DNA from: Flavobacterium arcticum
GTDB lineage: Bacteria; Bacteroidota; Bacteroidia; Flavobacteriales; Flavobacteriaceae
DNA length: 64,000 bases
Direction: 5' to 3'
NCBI RefSeq assembly: GCF_003344925.1
Contig: NZ_CP031188.1
Coordinates: 2,277,001-2,341,000 of the forward strand
The stretch's first letter is position 1. Each line of letters opens with the position of its first letter. Below, piece by piece: positions 27,095 to 36,344 of this stretch. The notes beneath the pieces were generated by a model. It was not told the origin of the DNA, made no database searches, and was given only the letters and a program-made list of their open reading frames with translations. The position numbers were made by a program, and so were the translations under genes.

Positions 27095-27125
27095 TAAAAA
27101 AAGCAGCCAAATGGCTGCTTTTTTT
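27095..27125. terminator. Terminator, copy 2 of an identical pair
   Basis: The same GCAGCCA/TGGCTGC hairpin as at 25535, with A7 and T8 tracts. It serves the membrane-protein gene on the plus strand and overlaps the bcp stop codon on the minus strand. Confidence 0.9.
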
Positions 27126-27576
27126 ATCCTAATATCTGCTCGGCATGTGCCTTAGTTTTTACTTTTTCAATTACTTCATCAATTATACCCTCTTCATTAA
27201 TCACAAAAGTAGTACGATGAATACCGTCATACTCTCTACCCATAAACTTTTTGGGTCCCCATACACCAAAAGCATTAATAACACTTTTATCTTCGTCTGC
27301 AATTAACGGAAAGGGGAAATCATATTTATCTCTAAACTTTCCTTGTTTGGCTTGAGAGTCAGCACTAACGCCAAGTAATGCATAGTTCTTTTCCTGAAAA
27401 CGTTCAAAATTATCGCGAAGATCACAAGCCTCAGCAGTACAGCCTGGTGTACTTGCTTTAGGGTAAAAAAACACTACTAGTTTTTTTCCTTTATAATCAG
27501 CTAATATATGTTTATTTCCGTCTTGGTCAATTCCTGAAAACTCGGGCGCTTTATCTCCTTTTTTTAATGTCGTCAT
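27124..27576 (-). CDS. bcp: Thioredoxin-dependent thiol peroxidase (Bcp/PrxQ)
   Basis: Peroxiredoxin of 150 residues that reduces hydrogen peroxide and organic hydroperoxides. The peroxidatic cysteine lies in FFYPKASTPGCTAEACDLRD (near 37-56), with the second cysteine of the C-x4-C PrxQ pattern five residues on. FGVWGPKKFMGREYDGIHR near 110-128 is also typical. The ATG at 27576 (MTTLKKGDKAPEF) is the family start; the longer frame to 27618 would run over the divergent nth start. nth lies 34 bases away on the other strand. Confidence 0.95.
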   Translation of the reverse strand: MTTLKKGDKAPEFSGIDQDGNKHILADYKGKKLVVFFYPKASTPGCTAEACDLRDNFERFQEKNYALLGVSADSQAKQGKFRDKYDFPFPLIADEDKSVINAFGVWGPKKFMGREYDGIHRTTFVINEEGIIDEVIEKVKTKAHAEQILG

Positions 27577-27581
27577 AATGG

Positions 27582-27589
27582 TATATTTG
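27582..27589 (+). promoter_or_regulatory. TAnnTTTG promoter box for nth
   Basis: TATATTTG, 21 bases before the nth ATG at 27611, in the short divergent bcp-nth gap. Confidence 0.6.
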
Positions 27590-27610
27590 TTTTTCATAAA
27601 ATTACTAAAA

Positions 27611-28270
27611 ATGACCAAAGCAGAAAAGGTTCAATTTGTTATAGATACGTTAAAAGAAACCTATCCTACCATCCCCATACCTTTAGACCATAAAGACCCT
27701 TATACCCTACTTATTGCGGTATTAATGTCGGCACAAAGTACTGATGTTCGGGTCAACCAAATTACGCCTCTACTTTTTGAACGTGCTGATAACCCCTATG
27801 ATATGGTAAAACTATCTATAGAAGAAATACGTGAAATTATAAAACCTGTAGGGTTATCCCCCATGAAAGCAAAAGGGATACACGGATTATCTGAAATAAT
27901 AATAGAAAAGTATAACGGCGAAGTGCCTGCAAGTTTTGAAGCCCTAGAAGCCATGCCAGCCGTAGGGCATAAAACAGCAAGTGTAGTAATGAGTCAAGCC
28001 TTTGGCATACCTGCATTTCCTGTAGATACCCATATTCATAGATTAATGTACCGCTGGAATTTAAGTAATGGGAAAAATGTAGTGCAAACGGAGAAAGATG
28101 CTAAGCGGTTATTCCCTGAAGAGCTATGGAATGAACTACACCTGCAAATTATATGGTACGGACGTGAATACTCGCCTGCTCGTGGCTGGAATTTAGATAA
28201 AGATGTCATTACCCGAACCATTGGTCGAAAAACGATATTAGATGAATACTATAAAAAAACCTCTCGTTAG
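27611..28270 (+). CDS. nth: Endonuclease III-type DNA glycosylase lacking the Fe-S loop
   Basis: Base-excision repair glycosylase/AP lyase of 219 residues for oxidised pyrimidines. The HhH motif with catalytic lysine is LEAMPAVGHKTASVVMSQA (near 112-130) and the catalytic aspartate follows in FPVDTHIHRLMYRW (near 137-150). The C-terminal C-x6-C-x2-C-x5-C cluster of classical EndoIII is absent: the region reads WYGREYSPARGWNLDKD and has no cysteine. So this is an Fe-S-free form, which I believe is common in this lineage. I chose the ATG at 27611 (MTKAEKVQFVIDTLK). Confidence 0.93.
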   Translation: MTKAEKVQFVIDTLKETYPTIPIPLDHKDPYTLLIAVLMSAQSTDVRVNQITPLLFERADNPYDMVKLSIEEIREIIKPVGLSPMKAKGIHGLSEIIIEKYNGEVPASFEALEAMPAVGHKTASVVMSQAFGIPAFPVDTHIHRLMYRWNLSNGKNVVQTEKDAKRLFPEELWNELHLQIIWYGREYSPARGWNLDKDVITRTIGRKTILDEYYKKTSR

Positions 28271-28284
28271 GTTACGAGAGGTTT
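28254..28284 (-). terminator. Terminator of the 47-residue gene
   Basis: An 11-bp stem (28257-28267 with 28274-28284) with the plus-strand A7 run giving a U7 tract on the minus strand. It lies 6 bases past the small gene's stop and overlaps the nth stop codon. Confidence 0.75.
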
Positions 28285-28290
28285 GTACTT

Positions 28291-28434
28291 TTAATTAGCT
28301 ATATTTTCGAACGTACCATTACTTGTTTTTACTATTGTTAATGCTTTAGAATAATTTAGTAAAAAATCTATGGTTTCTTTTTTAGGTAACATTTCGGTAG
28401 TTGCTAATTTCTTTTTAGAGTAGATTTTTGCCAT
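28291..28434 (-). CDS. Small 47-residue protein
   Basis: Short frame reading MAKIYSKKKLATTEMLPKKE at its start and ending in VKTSNGTFENIAN. It has a good ATG, basic N-terminus and amphipathic middle (TIDFLLNYSKALTIV), and is closed by its own terminator, which argues that it is real. It lies 53 bases after the ECF sigma factor gene on the same strand, so it could be the second gene of that transcript. I recall similar small proteins next to sigma factors in flavobacteria but cannot name a family. Confidence 0.6.
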   Translation of the reverse strand: MAKIYSKKKLATTEMLPKKETIDFLLNYSKALTIVKTSNGTFENIAN

Positions 28435-28487
28435 GTATAGAATGTTATTTGTTTTCTATACAACGCAAAGCAACTTCCTATTATTGC

Positions 28488-29072
28488 CTAATTAGTCAAA
28501 ATAATATTATTTTTTTCTATAACTTTTCTCAAATTCATAAGTGCATAACGCATCCTGCCTAGAGCCGTATTAATACTAACACCTGTGGTATCGGCAATTT
28601 CTTTAAAGCTCATATCTTGATACATACGCATTTGTAGTACTTCTTTTTGATCATCAGGAAGTTCTTCAATAAGTCGCTTTACATCATTTTCTACCTGCTG
28701 GGTAATAATCCTGCTCTCTATATTAGGGTTATTATCACTCATAATAGAGAAAATAGAAAACTCTTCTGTTTCGCGAAACATTGGCATCTTTTTATTTCTC
28801 CTAAAATGATCTACAATAAGATTATGTGCTATACGCATAACCCAAGGTAAAAATTTACCCTCCTCGTTATAAGCATTACATTTCAGTGTTTTTATTACCT
28901 TAATAAAAGTATCCTGAAAGATATCATCTGCAATATCCCTATCAGTAACTTTAGAATAGATAAAACCGTAAATTTTTGATTGGTGTCTTTTAATTAAGAT
29001 AGCAAGAGCATTTTCATCTCCGTCTATATAACTCTTAACCAAGACTGGGTCTGGGATTACAACATTAGCCAT
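28488..29072 (-). CDS. RNA polymerase sigma factor, ECF type
   Basis: Sigma-70-family extracytoplasmic-function factor of 194 residues. Region 2 (near 25-95) has FIYSKVTDRDIADDIFQDTF and LPWVMRIAHNLIVDHFRR; region 4 (near 125-185) has LPDDQKEVLQMRMYQDMSF followed by the helix-turn-helix KEIADTTGVSINTALGRMRY. No anti-sigma factor gene follows, so control may be by its own expression. The TAnnTTTG box lies about 110 bases upstream of the ATG, leaving a long leader. Confidence 0.93.
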   Translation of the reverse strand: MANVVIPDPVLVKSYIDGDENALAILIKRHQSKIYGFIYSKVTDRDIADDIFQDTFIKVIKTLKCNAYNEEGKFLPWVMRIAHNLIVDHFRRNKKMPMFRETEEFSIFSIMSDNNPNIESRIITQQVENDVKRLIEELPDDQKEVLQMRMYQDMSFKEIADTTGVSINTALGRMRYALMNLRKVIEKNNIILTN

Positions 29073-29402
29073 AGCACAACTTTTTAGTGTTCTTGAATTT
29101 GGTTCTCGATAAAATCAGAAACTGAGTTCCTAAAAAGTAGTTTTTTGTATAGGCTGTGTTAATTTTGAATTAATTATAAGCCAAATATAACATAAAAAAA
29201 ACATTAAATACAAAAGATAATTTAAACTTTAACATTTAAAGCACAACATAACGTGTTAAAATATGCTAATTATATTTACTTCTTAAACATTAATTGGTAA
29301 AATCTTATAGATGAAAAATACATTAAGATAAATAGTACTAATTATTTGTTAAAGATCATCTAATAACTATATTTGAAAAAAATAATAATCACTAATTTTC
29401 AA
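29073..29402. other. Divergent intergenic region with long sigma-factor leader
   Basis: About 330 AT-rich bases between the divergent sigma factor and DUF2167 genes. It contains the sigma-factor promoter box (29182-29189) with a TTTG about 21 bases further upstream. I see no riboswitch, hairpin or other reading frame that I can support. Confidence 0.45.
29182..29189 (-). promoter_or_regulatory. Promoter of the ECF sigma factor gene
   Basis: TATATTTG on the minus strand with TTTG 21 bases further upstream (29211-29214), close to the Bacteroidota TTTG/TAnnTTTG pair. It leaves a leader of about 100 bases. Confidence 0.6.
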
Positions 29403-30299
29403 ATGAAAAAAATTACCGGGCTTCTTTTATTAACTCTCTTTTCAACAGTTTTATTTGCTCAGGAAGACATACAAGAAGAAGTACTAATTGATCTCGATTC
29501 TATCGAAAATTCATTTACGTACCAGCATGGAAAAATCAGTCTTAAAAACGGAATTGGAGAAATTTCTGTCCCAGACGGATTTAAATACCTTGATCCTGAA
29601 CAATCAGAATTTGTATTAGTAGACCTTTGGGGAAATCCTACAAGTGAAGACATCACACTTGGATTGATATTACCAGAAAACCAAGGGATACTAGATGATA
29701 ATGGCTATGTATTTAATATCCAATATGACGAAATAGGCTATGTAGAAGACGATGATGCTGATGATATTGATTATGATGAATTAATGGAAGAATTGAAAAA
29801 AGACGTCGTAGAAGAAAATAAAGAACGAACTGAGTTAGGATATGGATCTATAAAAATGATAGGTTGGGCAGCTAACCCTTATTATGACAAGGATAGAAAA
29901 ATATTACACTGGGCTAAAGAAATACAGTTTGAAGAAAGTGAAATAAATACACTTAACTATAATGTACGTGTTTTAGGTAGAAAAGGAGTACTAGTACTAA
30001 ATGCTATTTCATCAATGCCTGAACTTTCGTTAGTAGAAAAAGATATTCCTCAAGTACTCGATATTGTTAAGTTTAATGAAGGATACAGGTATGAAGACTT
30101 TGACTCATCAACAGACAGTGTTGCAGCATGGACTATTGGTGGACTTGTAGCTGGAAAAATACTTGCAAAAACTGGTTTTTTTACATTGCTATTAAAGTTT
30201 TGGAAATTTATTGCTATAGGTGCTGTAGCTGCTTTTTCATTTATCATTAGAAAATTTAAAGGTAGTAATAAAGAGGATGAGGATGACACTGATGTTTAA
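29403..30299 (+). CDS. DUF2167 membrane protein
   Basis: Exported membrane protein of 298 residues. The signal peptide is MKKITGLLLLTLFSTVLFAQ. The DUF2167 domain has ISVPDGFKYLDPEQSEFVLV (near 52-71), VDLWGNPTSED and MIGWAANPYYDKDRKILHWA. The C-terminus has two close hydrophobic segments (WTIGGLVAGKILAKTGFFTL, IAIGAVAAFSFIIRKF) and ends in an acidic tail. The ATG at 29403 begins the signal peptide; the TTG frame from 29373 only adds residues ahead of it. No defined function is known for the family. Confidence 0.85.
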   Translation: MKKITGLLLLTLFSTVLFAQEDIQEEVLIDLDSIENSFTYQHGKISLKNGIGEISVPDGFKYLDPEQSEFVLVDLWGNPTSEDITLGLILPENQGILDDNGYVFNIQYDEIGYVEDDDADDIDYDELMEELKKDVVEENKERTELGYGSIKMIGWAANPYYDKDRKILHWAKEIQFEESEINTLNYNVRVLGRKGVLVLNAISSMPELSLVEKDIPQVLDIVKFNEGYRYEDFDSSTDSVAAWTIGGLVAGKILAKTGFFTLLLKFWKFIAIGAVAAFSFIIRKFKGSNKEDEDDTDV

Positions 30300-30334
30300 A
30301 ACTAGAACATAGCATACAATTATATTTTATAATA

Positions 30335-30375
30335 ATACAAACAAGGCTATCCATAATGGATAGCCTTGTTTGTAT
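30335..30375 (+). terminator. Terminator of the DUF2167 gene
   Basis: Perfect 19-bp stem (30335-30353 with 30357-30375) and a TAA loop. The U-rich part is within the stem, so efficiency is uncertain; it lies between converging genes. Confidence 0.75.
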
Positions 30376-30431
30376 ATATAAGTTCTCAAAAACAGTCTTG
30401 AAAAGTTTAAAAGAAGAGTTTTTTTAGCATT

Positions 30432-30905
30432 CTATAAACGCTCACTTTTTTCGAGCTTTTTCAGCAGTTTTATAATTCGTTCTACTTTAGTTTCTTCTTT
30501 CTTGGCTGTATATATCCAGTCAATAAATGCTTTTTGCTCGCCATCGGTATAGCTGCAAAAGGTTTCATAAGCATTCGGTTCGTTTTGTAAGCATAGCTTC
30601 AATTCTTCAGGTAATTCGACAGGAGTATCGTCTAAATAAAGTATTACTTGAACATAATCGCCTGCCTGCTTTTTTATCTTCTTACGTATCTCTGCCTTTA
30701 CAGGTAAAAATAACTTACCATTGCCCATAGGCATTAGGCGATAATTTTTTATTTCATAATCATCAATAGTACCTCTCACCCTAACCCACCCAAATGGTGC
30801 TGATGTATCGGGTTTTATTTCTGGTATCTGGGCATAAGTCCACCCGCCCTTACCAGAAAATTTTTCAAGAAGGTAGGTTTTGTTAGCAAGTAGTTTAAAA
30901 GACAT
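30432..30905 (-). CDS. YdeI/OmpD-associated family protein with DUF1905 domain
   Basis: Cytosolic protein of 157 residues with two parts: a DUF1905 beta-barrel-like domain (near 1-95; GGWTYAQIPEIKPD and the later GDYVQVILYLDD) and a C-terminal YdeI/OmdA helical region ending in FIDWIYTAKKEETKVERIIK. The biochemical role is unknown; YdeI-type proteins have been linked to bacteriocin or cationic peptide resistance. The ATG at 30905 (MSFKLLANKTYLLEKF) is right; the longer frame overlaps the upstream gene. Confidence 0.8.
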   Translation of the reverse strand: MSFKLLANKTYLLEKFSGKGGWTYAQIPEIKPDTSAPFGWVRVRGTIDDYEIKNYRLMPMGNGKLFLPVKAEIRKKIKKQAGDYVQVILYLDDTPVELPEELKLCLQNEPNAYETFCSYTDGEQKAFIDWIYTAKKEETKVERIIKLLKKLEKSERL

Positions 30906-30906
30906 G

Positions 30907-31821
30907 TTAACCTTTATTTTTCCTAAGAGATTGTTTAATAAGGCTAAGTATATATTCAAGATTTTCTGTATCCGATACTTTTATTTCATAAGCTCCATTA
31001 CCCCAATGTCCTATATTAGACACATCACGAGCTAAATCTTTTCCATCATTTAATTCACCATACTTTAAGTTAATGAAAATTTTGAGGGTTTTATTTTGAA
31101 AAACTATATCACAAAAAGTATTTCCATCAATTTTAAACCCTATATAATGCTTTTTAGGGTTAAGTTCAATGTTATCTTCTAAATTTAAGATTCCCTCTTT
31201 ATATGATTCGTATAGTTCTTTTGTTTCAAAATCAGTTTTAATCAAATGTGCTTCTTCTGTATATACCACAACTTCATTACTTACATTTTTAACGGTTTCT
31301 TTATTCGATATCGTCTTTATACTTTCATTAGCATAAGTTTTTTGTAATTGATTAAAACTTATGGTATTATTTTCATACTTTTTTATTTCCCATAATTCAA
31401 TAGGTAAATCTTTAAAATTAATCGCTTCTTTTTGATACGTCGTAAAATGAGGTGATATGAAAATTACTTTTGACTGTGTCCAGTCAACATCACTTCTCTT
31501 AAGAGGTATATCTTTTCTCTCATTATATTCTAATATAAAATCAGCTTTATTATTCAACATGAGAGATAAATATGCATATCCCTGATCTATTACACTAAAA
31601 TTCTTTTCTCTCTTAAATTCAATTATAACAAATGATTTGGATTCATTATCAAAAGCTAAAGTATCTACTCGGAAATTATTATGAGAAAATTCAGATCTTA
31701 TATAATCTAATTTTAAAAGTGATTGCAAATTACTTTCAATTAGTGATTGTATTTCTTTTTCGTACTTGAAAGGAGTTTCTTTGATAAGTTTAAAATCACC
31801 TAGTAAATTATATAATGCCAT
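30907..31821 (-). CDS. PD-(D/E)xK nuclease-like protein with DUF5655-type C-terminus
   Basis: Protein of 304 residues. The N-terminal half looks like a PD-(D/E)xK nuclease: NFRVDTLAFDNES then FVIIEFKREKNFSVIDQGYA (near 49-81), giving the D...ExK active-site pattern. The C-terminal half (about 200-300) matches the DUF5655 type: GILNLEDNIELNPKKHYIGF and LKIFINLKYGELNDGKDLA. Such proteins are often annotated as endonuclease NucS-like or DNA-binding. It ends one base before the YdeI-like start, so they are co-transcribed. Cytosolic. Confidence 0.75.
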   Translation of the reverse strand: MALYNLLGDFKLIKETPFKYEKEIQSLIESNLQSLLKLDYIRSEFSHNNFRVDTLAFDNESKSFVIIEFKREKNFSVIDQGYAYLSLMLNNKADFILEYNERKDIPLKRSDVDWTQSKVIFISPHFTTYQKEAINFKDLPIELWEIKKYENNTISFNQLQKTYANESIKTISNKETVKNVSNEVVVYTEEAHLIKTDFETKELYESYKEGILNLEDNIELNPKKHYIGFKIDGNTFCDIVFQNKTLKIFINLKYGELNDGKDLARDVSNIGHWGNGAYEIKVSDTENLEYILSLIKQSLRKNKG

Positions 31822-31894
31822 ATTTATCGTTTTGATTATTCAAATATAACAAATCCCTCTTCATCCTCTTAACAAAAACTTCCTACGAAAAACG

Positions 31895-31902
31895 TATCTT
31901 TG
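31895..31902 (+). promoter_or_regulatory. TAnnTTTG promoter box for uvrA
   Basis: TATCTTTG, 18 bases before the uvrA ATG at 31921. It supports that start, since the longer frame would begin inside the box. Confidence 0.65.
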
Positions 31903-31920
31903 CACATTACGATTTTTGCT

Positions 31921-34710
31921 ATGATAAAAACAGATTTTTCTACGCTCGAACCTAAGAAAAATATACTTATAAAAGGTGCACAACTGCACAACCTCAAGAA
32001 TATAGATGTCGCCATTCCGCGTAACAAACTGGTGGTGGTAACAGGGCTTTCTGGCTCGGGTAAGTCGAGCCTTGCGTTTGACACGCTGTATGCTGAAGGA
32101 CAACGCCGTTATGTAGAGAGTTTATCGAGCTATGCCCGTCAGTTTTTAGGACGACTAGACAAGCCCAAAGTCGAATATATAAAGGGTATTGCTCCTGCCA
32201 TTGCCATAGAACAAAAGGTAAACACTACCAATGCCCGTAGTACCGTAGGGACAAGCACCGAGATATACGATTACATGAAGTTGCTTTTTGCGCGTGTGGG
32301 GCGCACCTACTCCCCTGTTTCGGGGCGTGAAGTAAAAAAAGATACCGTTACCGATGTAGTTACCACCGTAAAGCAGCAAGAAGAAGGCAGCCGTTGGTTA
32401 TTGCTATCGCCTGTACATATCGAGAAAGGACGCACCATAGAAGAAAAACTAGGTGTGTTACTCCAACAAGGATTCATCCGTATTTTGGTAGATAATGAAA
32501 CTGTACGTCTTGACGAAATAGCCGATATCGACTTTAAAAAGAAAGAAGTACTCCTTGTAGTTGACCGTGTTGTGGTTAAAGATGAAGAAGAGTTTTACAA
32601 TCGGCTTGCCGATGCAGTGCAAACGGCTTTTTATGAGGGTAAAGGCACGTGCTACTTACAAGAAGTAAGCACAGGCAACCGAATACCTTTTAGTAACAAC
32701 TTTGAATTGGACGGTATTACTTTTCTTGAACCAAACGTACACCTCTTTAGTTTTAATAACCCTTATGGAGCTTGCCCTGCATGCGAAGGTTACGGCAGCA
32801 TTATCGGGATAGATGAAGAGCTAGTAGTACCTAACACAGCGCTATCGGTTTTTGAAAATGCTATATACCCTTGGCGGGGCGAAAGCATGGGCTGGTACCG
32901 CGACCAGTTGGTTAATAATAGTCATAAATTTGACTTCCCTGTACATAAGCCTTATTTTGAACTATCTGAAAAAGACAAACAGCTTATATGGAAAGGAAAC
33001 AAATACTTTACAGGACTTGATGCCTTTTTTGCCGAACTGGAAGAGAAAAACTATAAGATACAAAACCGTGTAATGCTTTCCCGTTACAGAGGTAAAACCA
33101 AGTGTAATGTATGTGGTGGTAAACGCCTAAGACAGGAAACAAATTATATAAAAATAGCTGATAGCACCATATCTGACCTTGTTGACTTACCAATAAAAAA
33201 CCTGATTGATTTTTTTGATGGCTTAACGCTAAATGAATACGATCAACAGATAGCAAAACGTTTGTTGATTGAAATTAATAACCGCTTGCATTTCTTGCAG
33301 GAAGTTGGGTTAAGTTATTTAACGCTAAATCGTAAATCGGCTACACTTTCGGGTGGAGAATCGCAACGTATAAACCTTGCTACATCATTAGGCAGTAGCC
33401 TTGTAGGCTCTATGTATATACTCGATGAACCAAGTATAGGGCTACATCCAAAAGATACCGAAAGGCTTATAAAAGTACTCGAAAATCTGCGTAACCTTGG
33501 CAATACCGTAATTGTGGTAGAACACGACGAGGATATTATGAAAGCCGCCGATATGATTATAGATATAGGTCCTGAGGCAGGGACTTTTGGTGGTGAACTG
33601 GTAGCACAAGGCACATATGACGAAATTTTGAAATCAGACTCGCTTACAGCTAAGTACTTAAATGGAAATTTAGAAATAAGCGTACCTAAAAAACGTCGCA
33701 AGTTCAAGCACCATATTGATGTATTGGGTGCACGCGAAAACAACCTAAAAAATATAGATGTTACTTTTCCGCTCGATTGCCTTACGGTAATAACAGGGGT
33801 TTCGGGTAGTGGTAAGAGTACGCTCGTTAAAAAAATACTGTATCCTGCACTACAAAAACAACTGGCAGGCGTGGGTGAAAAAGCAGGACAATTTACTGAT
33901 ATGCAAGGGAGCTATTCGCACATAAAACACGTGGAGTATGTTGACCAAAACCCTATTGGGCGCAGTTCGCGCTCTAACCCCGTTACCTACATTAAAGCGT
34001 ACGATGATATTCGGGATTTGTATTCAAAACAAAAACTATCGAAAGTGCGTGGTTATCAACCTAAACACTTCTCGTTTAATGTAGATGGCGGGCGTTGCGA
34101 AACCTGTAAAGGCGAAGGCGAAGTGACTATCGAGATGCAGTTTATGGCAGATGTACATTTGGAGTGCGAAACCTGTAATGGCAAACGCTTTAAAAAAGAA
34201 ATACTGGAAATTGCTTTTGAAGGCAAAAACATCGATGATATACTCACCATGACTATTGATGATGCCGTAGCCTTTTTTACTGAACATAAGCAAACCAAAA
34301 TAACCCAAAAATTACAACCGTTGCAAGATGTTGGACTGGGCTATGTACAGTTGGGGCAGTCCTCTTCTACCCTTTCGGGTGGTGAGGCACAGCGTATTAA
34401 ACTTGCCTCGTTCTTGGTAAAAGGTACTACTAAAGATAAAGTACTATTTGTATTTGACGAGCCCACCACAGGACTGCACTTTCATGATATACAAAAGCTG
34501 TTAGCTTCATTTGAAGCCTTGCTGGATAAAGAACATTCTATTATTGTTATAGAACATAACCTTGACCTTATTAAGTGTGCCGATTATATTATAGATATTG
34601 GTCCTGAAGGTGGCGAAAACGGCGGACATTTGGTTGCGTTTGGTACACCTGAGGAAGTGGCTAAAAACCCGAAATCAGTTACTGGAGAATACCTAAGGGA
34701 GAAGTTATAA
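31921..34710 (+). CDS. uvrA: UvrABC excinuclease subunit A
   Basis: DNA damage recognition ATPase of nucleotide excision repair, 929 residues, normal for the family. The first ATPase has [19 protein letters not shown] (near 38-56) and [12 protein letters not shown]; the second has [15 protein letters not shown] (near 625-639) and [16 protein letters not shown]. Zinc modules are ACPACEGYG with CNVCGGKRL, and CETCKGEGE with CETCNGKRF. The UvrB-binding segment (about 120-230) is present, so this is a true UvrA, not the short UvrA2 type. uvrB and uvrC are elsewhere. The codon use here is richer in G and C than its neighbours. Confidence 0.97.
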   Translation: MIKTDFSTLEPKKNILIKGAQLHNLKNIDVAIPRNKLVVVTGLSGSGKSSLAFDTLYAEGQRRYVESLSSYARQFLGRLDKPKVEYIKGIAPAIAIEQKVNTTNARSTVGTSTEIYDYMKLLFARVGRTYSPVSGREVKKDTVTDVVTTVKQQEEGSRWLLLSPVHIEKGRTIEEKLGVLLQQGFIRILVDNETVRLDEIADIDFKKKEVLLVVDRVVVKDEEEFYNRLADAVQTAFYEGKGTCYLQEVSTGNRIPFSNNFELDGITFLEPNVHLFSFNNPYGACPACEGYGSIIGIDEELVVPNTALSVFENAIYPWRGESMGWYRDQLVNNSHKFDFPVHKPYFELSEKDKQLIWKGNKYFTGLDAFFAELEEKNYKIQNRVMLSRYRGKTKCNVCGGKRLRQETNYIKIADSTISDLVDLPIKNLIDFFDGLTLNEYDQQIAKRLLIEINNRLHFLQEVGLSYLTLNRKSATLSGGESQRINLATSLGSSLVGSMYILDEPSIGLHPKDTERLIKVLENLRNLGNTVIVVEHDEDIMKAADMIIDIGPEAGTFGGELVAQGTYDEILKSDSLTAKYLNGNLEISVPKKRRKFKHHIDVLGARENNLKNIDVTFPLDCLTVITGVSGSGKSTLVKKILYPALQKQLAGVGEKAGQFTDMQGSYSHIKHVEYVDQNPIGRSSRSNPVTYIKAYDDIRDLYSKQKLSKVRGYQPKHFSFNVDGGRCETCKGEGEVTIEMQFMADVHLECETCNGKRFKKEILEIAFEGKNIDDILTMTIDDAVAFFTEHKQTKITQKLQPLQDVGLGYVQLGQSSSTLSGGEAQRIKLASFLVKGTTKDKVLFVFDEPTTGLHFHDIQKLLASFEALLDKEHSIIVIEHNLDLIKCADYIIDIGPEGGENGGHLVAFGTPEEVAKNPKSVTGEYLREKL

Positions 34711-34756
34711 AGTATTTTATATCTTTAAAATTCATTTCATTTTAAAATCTAAAATT

Positions 34757-35602
34757 TTGAAAACAAAAGGCTTTCTTATTCTGTGTTTTTTTATAACTAT
34801 TCTATGCTACTCACAAAAACCATATATTGAAAAGTATGATAATGGACAACTCAAAATTCAAGCATTTGTGAAAGATAATACTTTAGATGGTAGTTATCTT
34901 GAATATTATGAAAATGGAAATATAAAAACAAAAGGAAGTTATAGAGATTGTGAATATAAAACTAATGTAACCCACATTAGTTTATTTAGCTGCTCAGTCG
35001 GGCGACATCAACTTCAAAACAAAATTAGTTATGGGAAAAAGAATGGCTTATGGGAATATTATTATGAAAATGGTAATTTAGATTTTTCAGAAAATTATTA
35101 CTGCGATGTAAAACAAGGAGAATCAATTGCTTACTACTCAAATGGAAAAGTTTGGTTTCAAGAATTTTATAATGCAGGTAAGTTAATTACTTCACATGAA
35201 TTTTTAGAAGACGGTAGTTTTTCAACATTAGAAATATACTCCTACATATATTGCCCTGAGAAATACCGTGATTTAGAAAATAAATCAAAGATAGAATTTT
35301 ACGAAGATGGTACTCTAAAAAAGCGTTCAGATTTACAAGATTTCCCTGATGAAACAAAAGAACATATTATAGAGTACTATCAAAACGGTTTTATAAAATT
35401 GGAAGAAACTCTTATAGACAATTATCGAGTTGGGAATTACTATGAATATTATGAAAATGGGAACGCAAAATATATGGGGCAATTTAAGAACGGTAAACAA
35501 ACTGGGGAACATTTTTATTTTAATGTAGATGGTAGTCTTATAAAATCTGAAATTTGGAGAAAAGGAAAACTAAAAAGAGTTGAATTCAGTAATAAATCAT
35601 AA
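34757..35602 (+). CDS. Exported MORN/YwqK-repeat protein
   Basis: Protein of 281 residues with a signal peptide (KGFLILCFFITILCYSQ) and repeats of the YwqK/MORN type: YDNGQLKIQAFVKDNTLDGS (near 25-44), YYENGNIKTKGSYRD, YGKKNGLWEYYYENGNLDFS, YYSNGKVWFQEFYNAG and YYENGNAKYMGQFKNGKQTG. The family is often called YwqK toxin-antitoxin antitoxin, but the repeat is structural and the label is not supported here, as no toxin gene is adjacent. The start is TTG at 34757; no ATG is available before the signal peptide. Probably periplasmic or secreted. Confidence 0.75.
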   Translation: MKTKGFLILCFFITILCYSQKPYIEKYDNGQLKIQAFVKDNTLDGSYLEYYENGNIKTKGSYRDCEYKTNVTHISLFSCSVGRHQLQNKISYGKKNGLWEYYYENGNLDFSENYYCDVKQGESIAYYSNGKVWFQEFYNAGKLITSHEFLEDGSFSTLEIYSYIYCPEKYRDLENKSKIEFYEDGTLKKRSDLQDFPDETKEHIIEYYQNGFIKLEETLIDNYRVGNYYEYYENGNAKYMGQFKNGKQTGEHFYFNVDGSLIKSEIWRKGKLKRVEFSNKS

Positions 35603-35623
35603 TTTGAATTTTAAAATGTTTAA

Positions 35624-36298
35624 ATGACCAACTACTACAAAATATTAGGTGTTACTACTACTTCATCACAAGCTGAGATAAAGAAGGCTTACAGGTTATT
35701 GGCAGTACAGTACCACCCAGATAAAAACGGTGGTGATAAAGCAAGTGAAGAGCGTTTTAAAGCGATATCTGAGGCATATATTGTACTAGGCGATACGGCA
35801 AAGCGAAATGCGTATGACTATACTAAAAAACAGCAAAAAAGCAATACTCGGCACAACACAAGTAGTCAAGAATCTACACTGGTAACATTTTTACTACTCT
35901 TCAGGAAAATAAAAAACAGCGTACTTAATGCTAATGGCTATGTTAACGAACAGGCACTCTTTAAGGTAATTAACGACTTACTGTCTGATAAAAATATTGA
36001 ATCTTTAATTCTTGTAGAAGATGTTGTTGCAAAAAATCTTATGCTAGACGATATCTTAACATCGTGTATGTTTATTAGCGATTCTTTAAAGTCTATACTT
36101 TATCCTAAACTTTTAAAATTAGCAAACGGTGATCCTAGACTTGTAGCAAAAATTGAACTATTTAATATCAAAAAAAGTAACTTAGAAGATGCAAAACCCG
36201 TTGCGATAGAAGAAGAAAAACCTTCGATTGCTTCGATATTATTATTTATAATAATTGTATTTTTTATATTATTTATGGCTTTTAATAAAGGAGTATAA
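35624..36298 (+). CDS. Tail-anchored J-domain protein
   Basis: DnaJ-like co-chaperone of 224 residues. The J domain is residues 1-67 with the HPD triad in [19 protein letters not shown]. There is no Gly/Phe, zinc finger or C-terminal DnaJ domain; the middle (about 80-190) is helical and unrecognised, and a C-terminal helix ([17 protein letters not shown], near 203-219) would anchor it in the membrane. It would recruit DnaK to a membrane site. It lies 21 bases after the YwqK-repeat gene. Confidence 0.8.
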   Translation: MTNYYKILGVTTTSSQAEIKKAYRLLAVQYHPDKNGGDKASEERFKAISEAYIVLGDTAKRNAYDYTKKQQKSNTRHNTSSQESTLVTFLLLFRKIKNSVLNANGYVNEQALFKVINDLLSDKNIESLILVEDVVAKNLMLDDILTSCMFISDSLKSILYPKLLKLANGDPRLVAKIELFNIKKSNLEDAKPVAIEEEKPSIASILLFIIIVFFILFMAFNKGV

Positions 36299-36344
36299 AT
36301 AGTGTGCTACTTAAAAAATTCTATTTCAATTTAAAGTCAAAATT

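Noticed and set aside
25535..27125. Mobile element with terminal repeats
   Set aside because: The repeated 29 bases are a normal terminator hairpin, with no transposase and no target duplication; I keep only the weaker cassette idea.
31861..32103. Minus-strand frames over the uvrA start
   Set aside because: They oppose a certain gene and show no conserved character.
34757..35602. Toxin-antitoxin role for the YwqK-repeat protein
   Set aside because: The label comes from a family name; the protein has a signal peptide and no toxin gene is adjacent.
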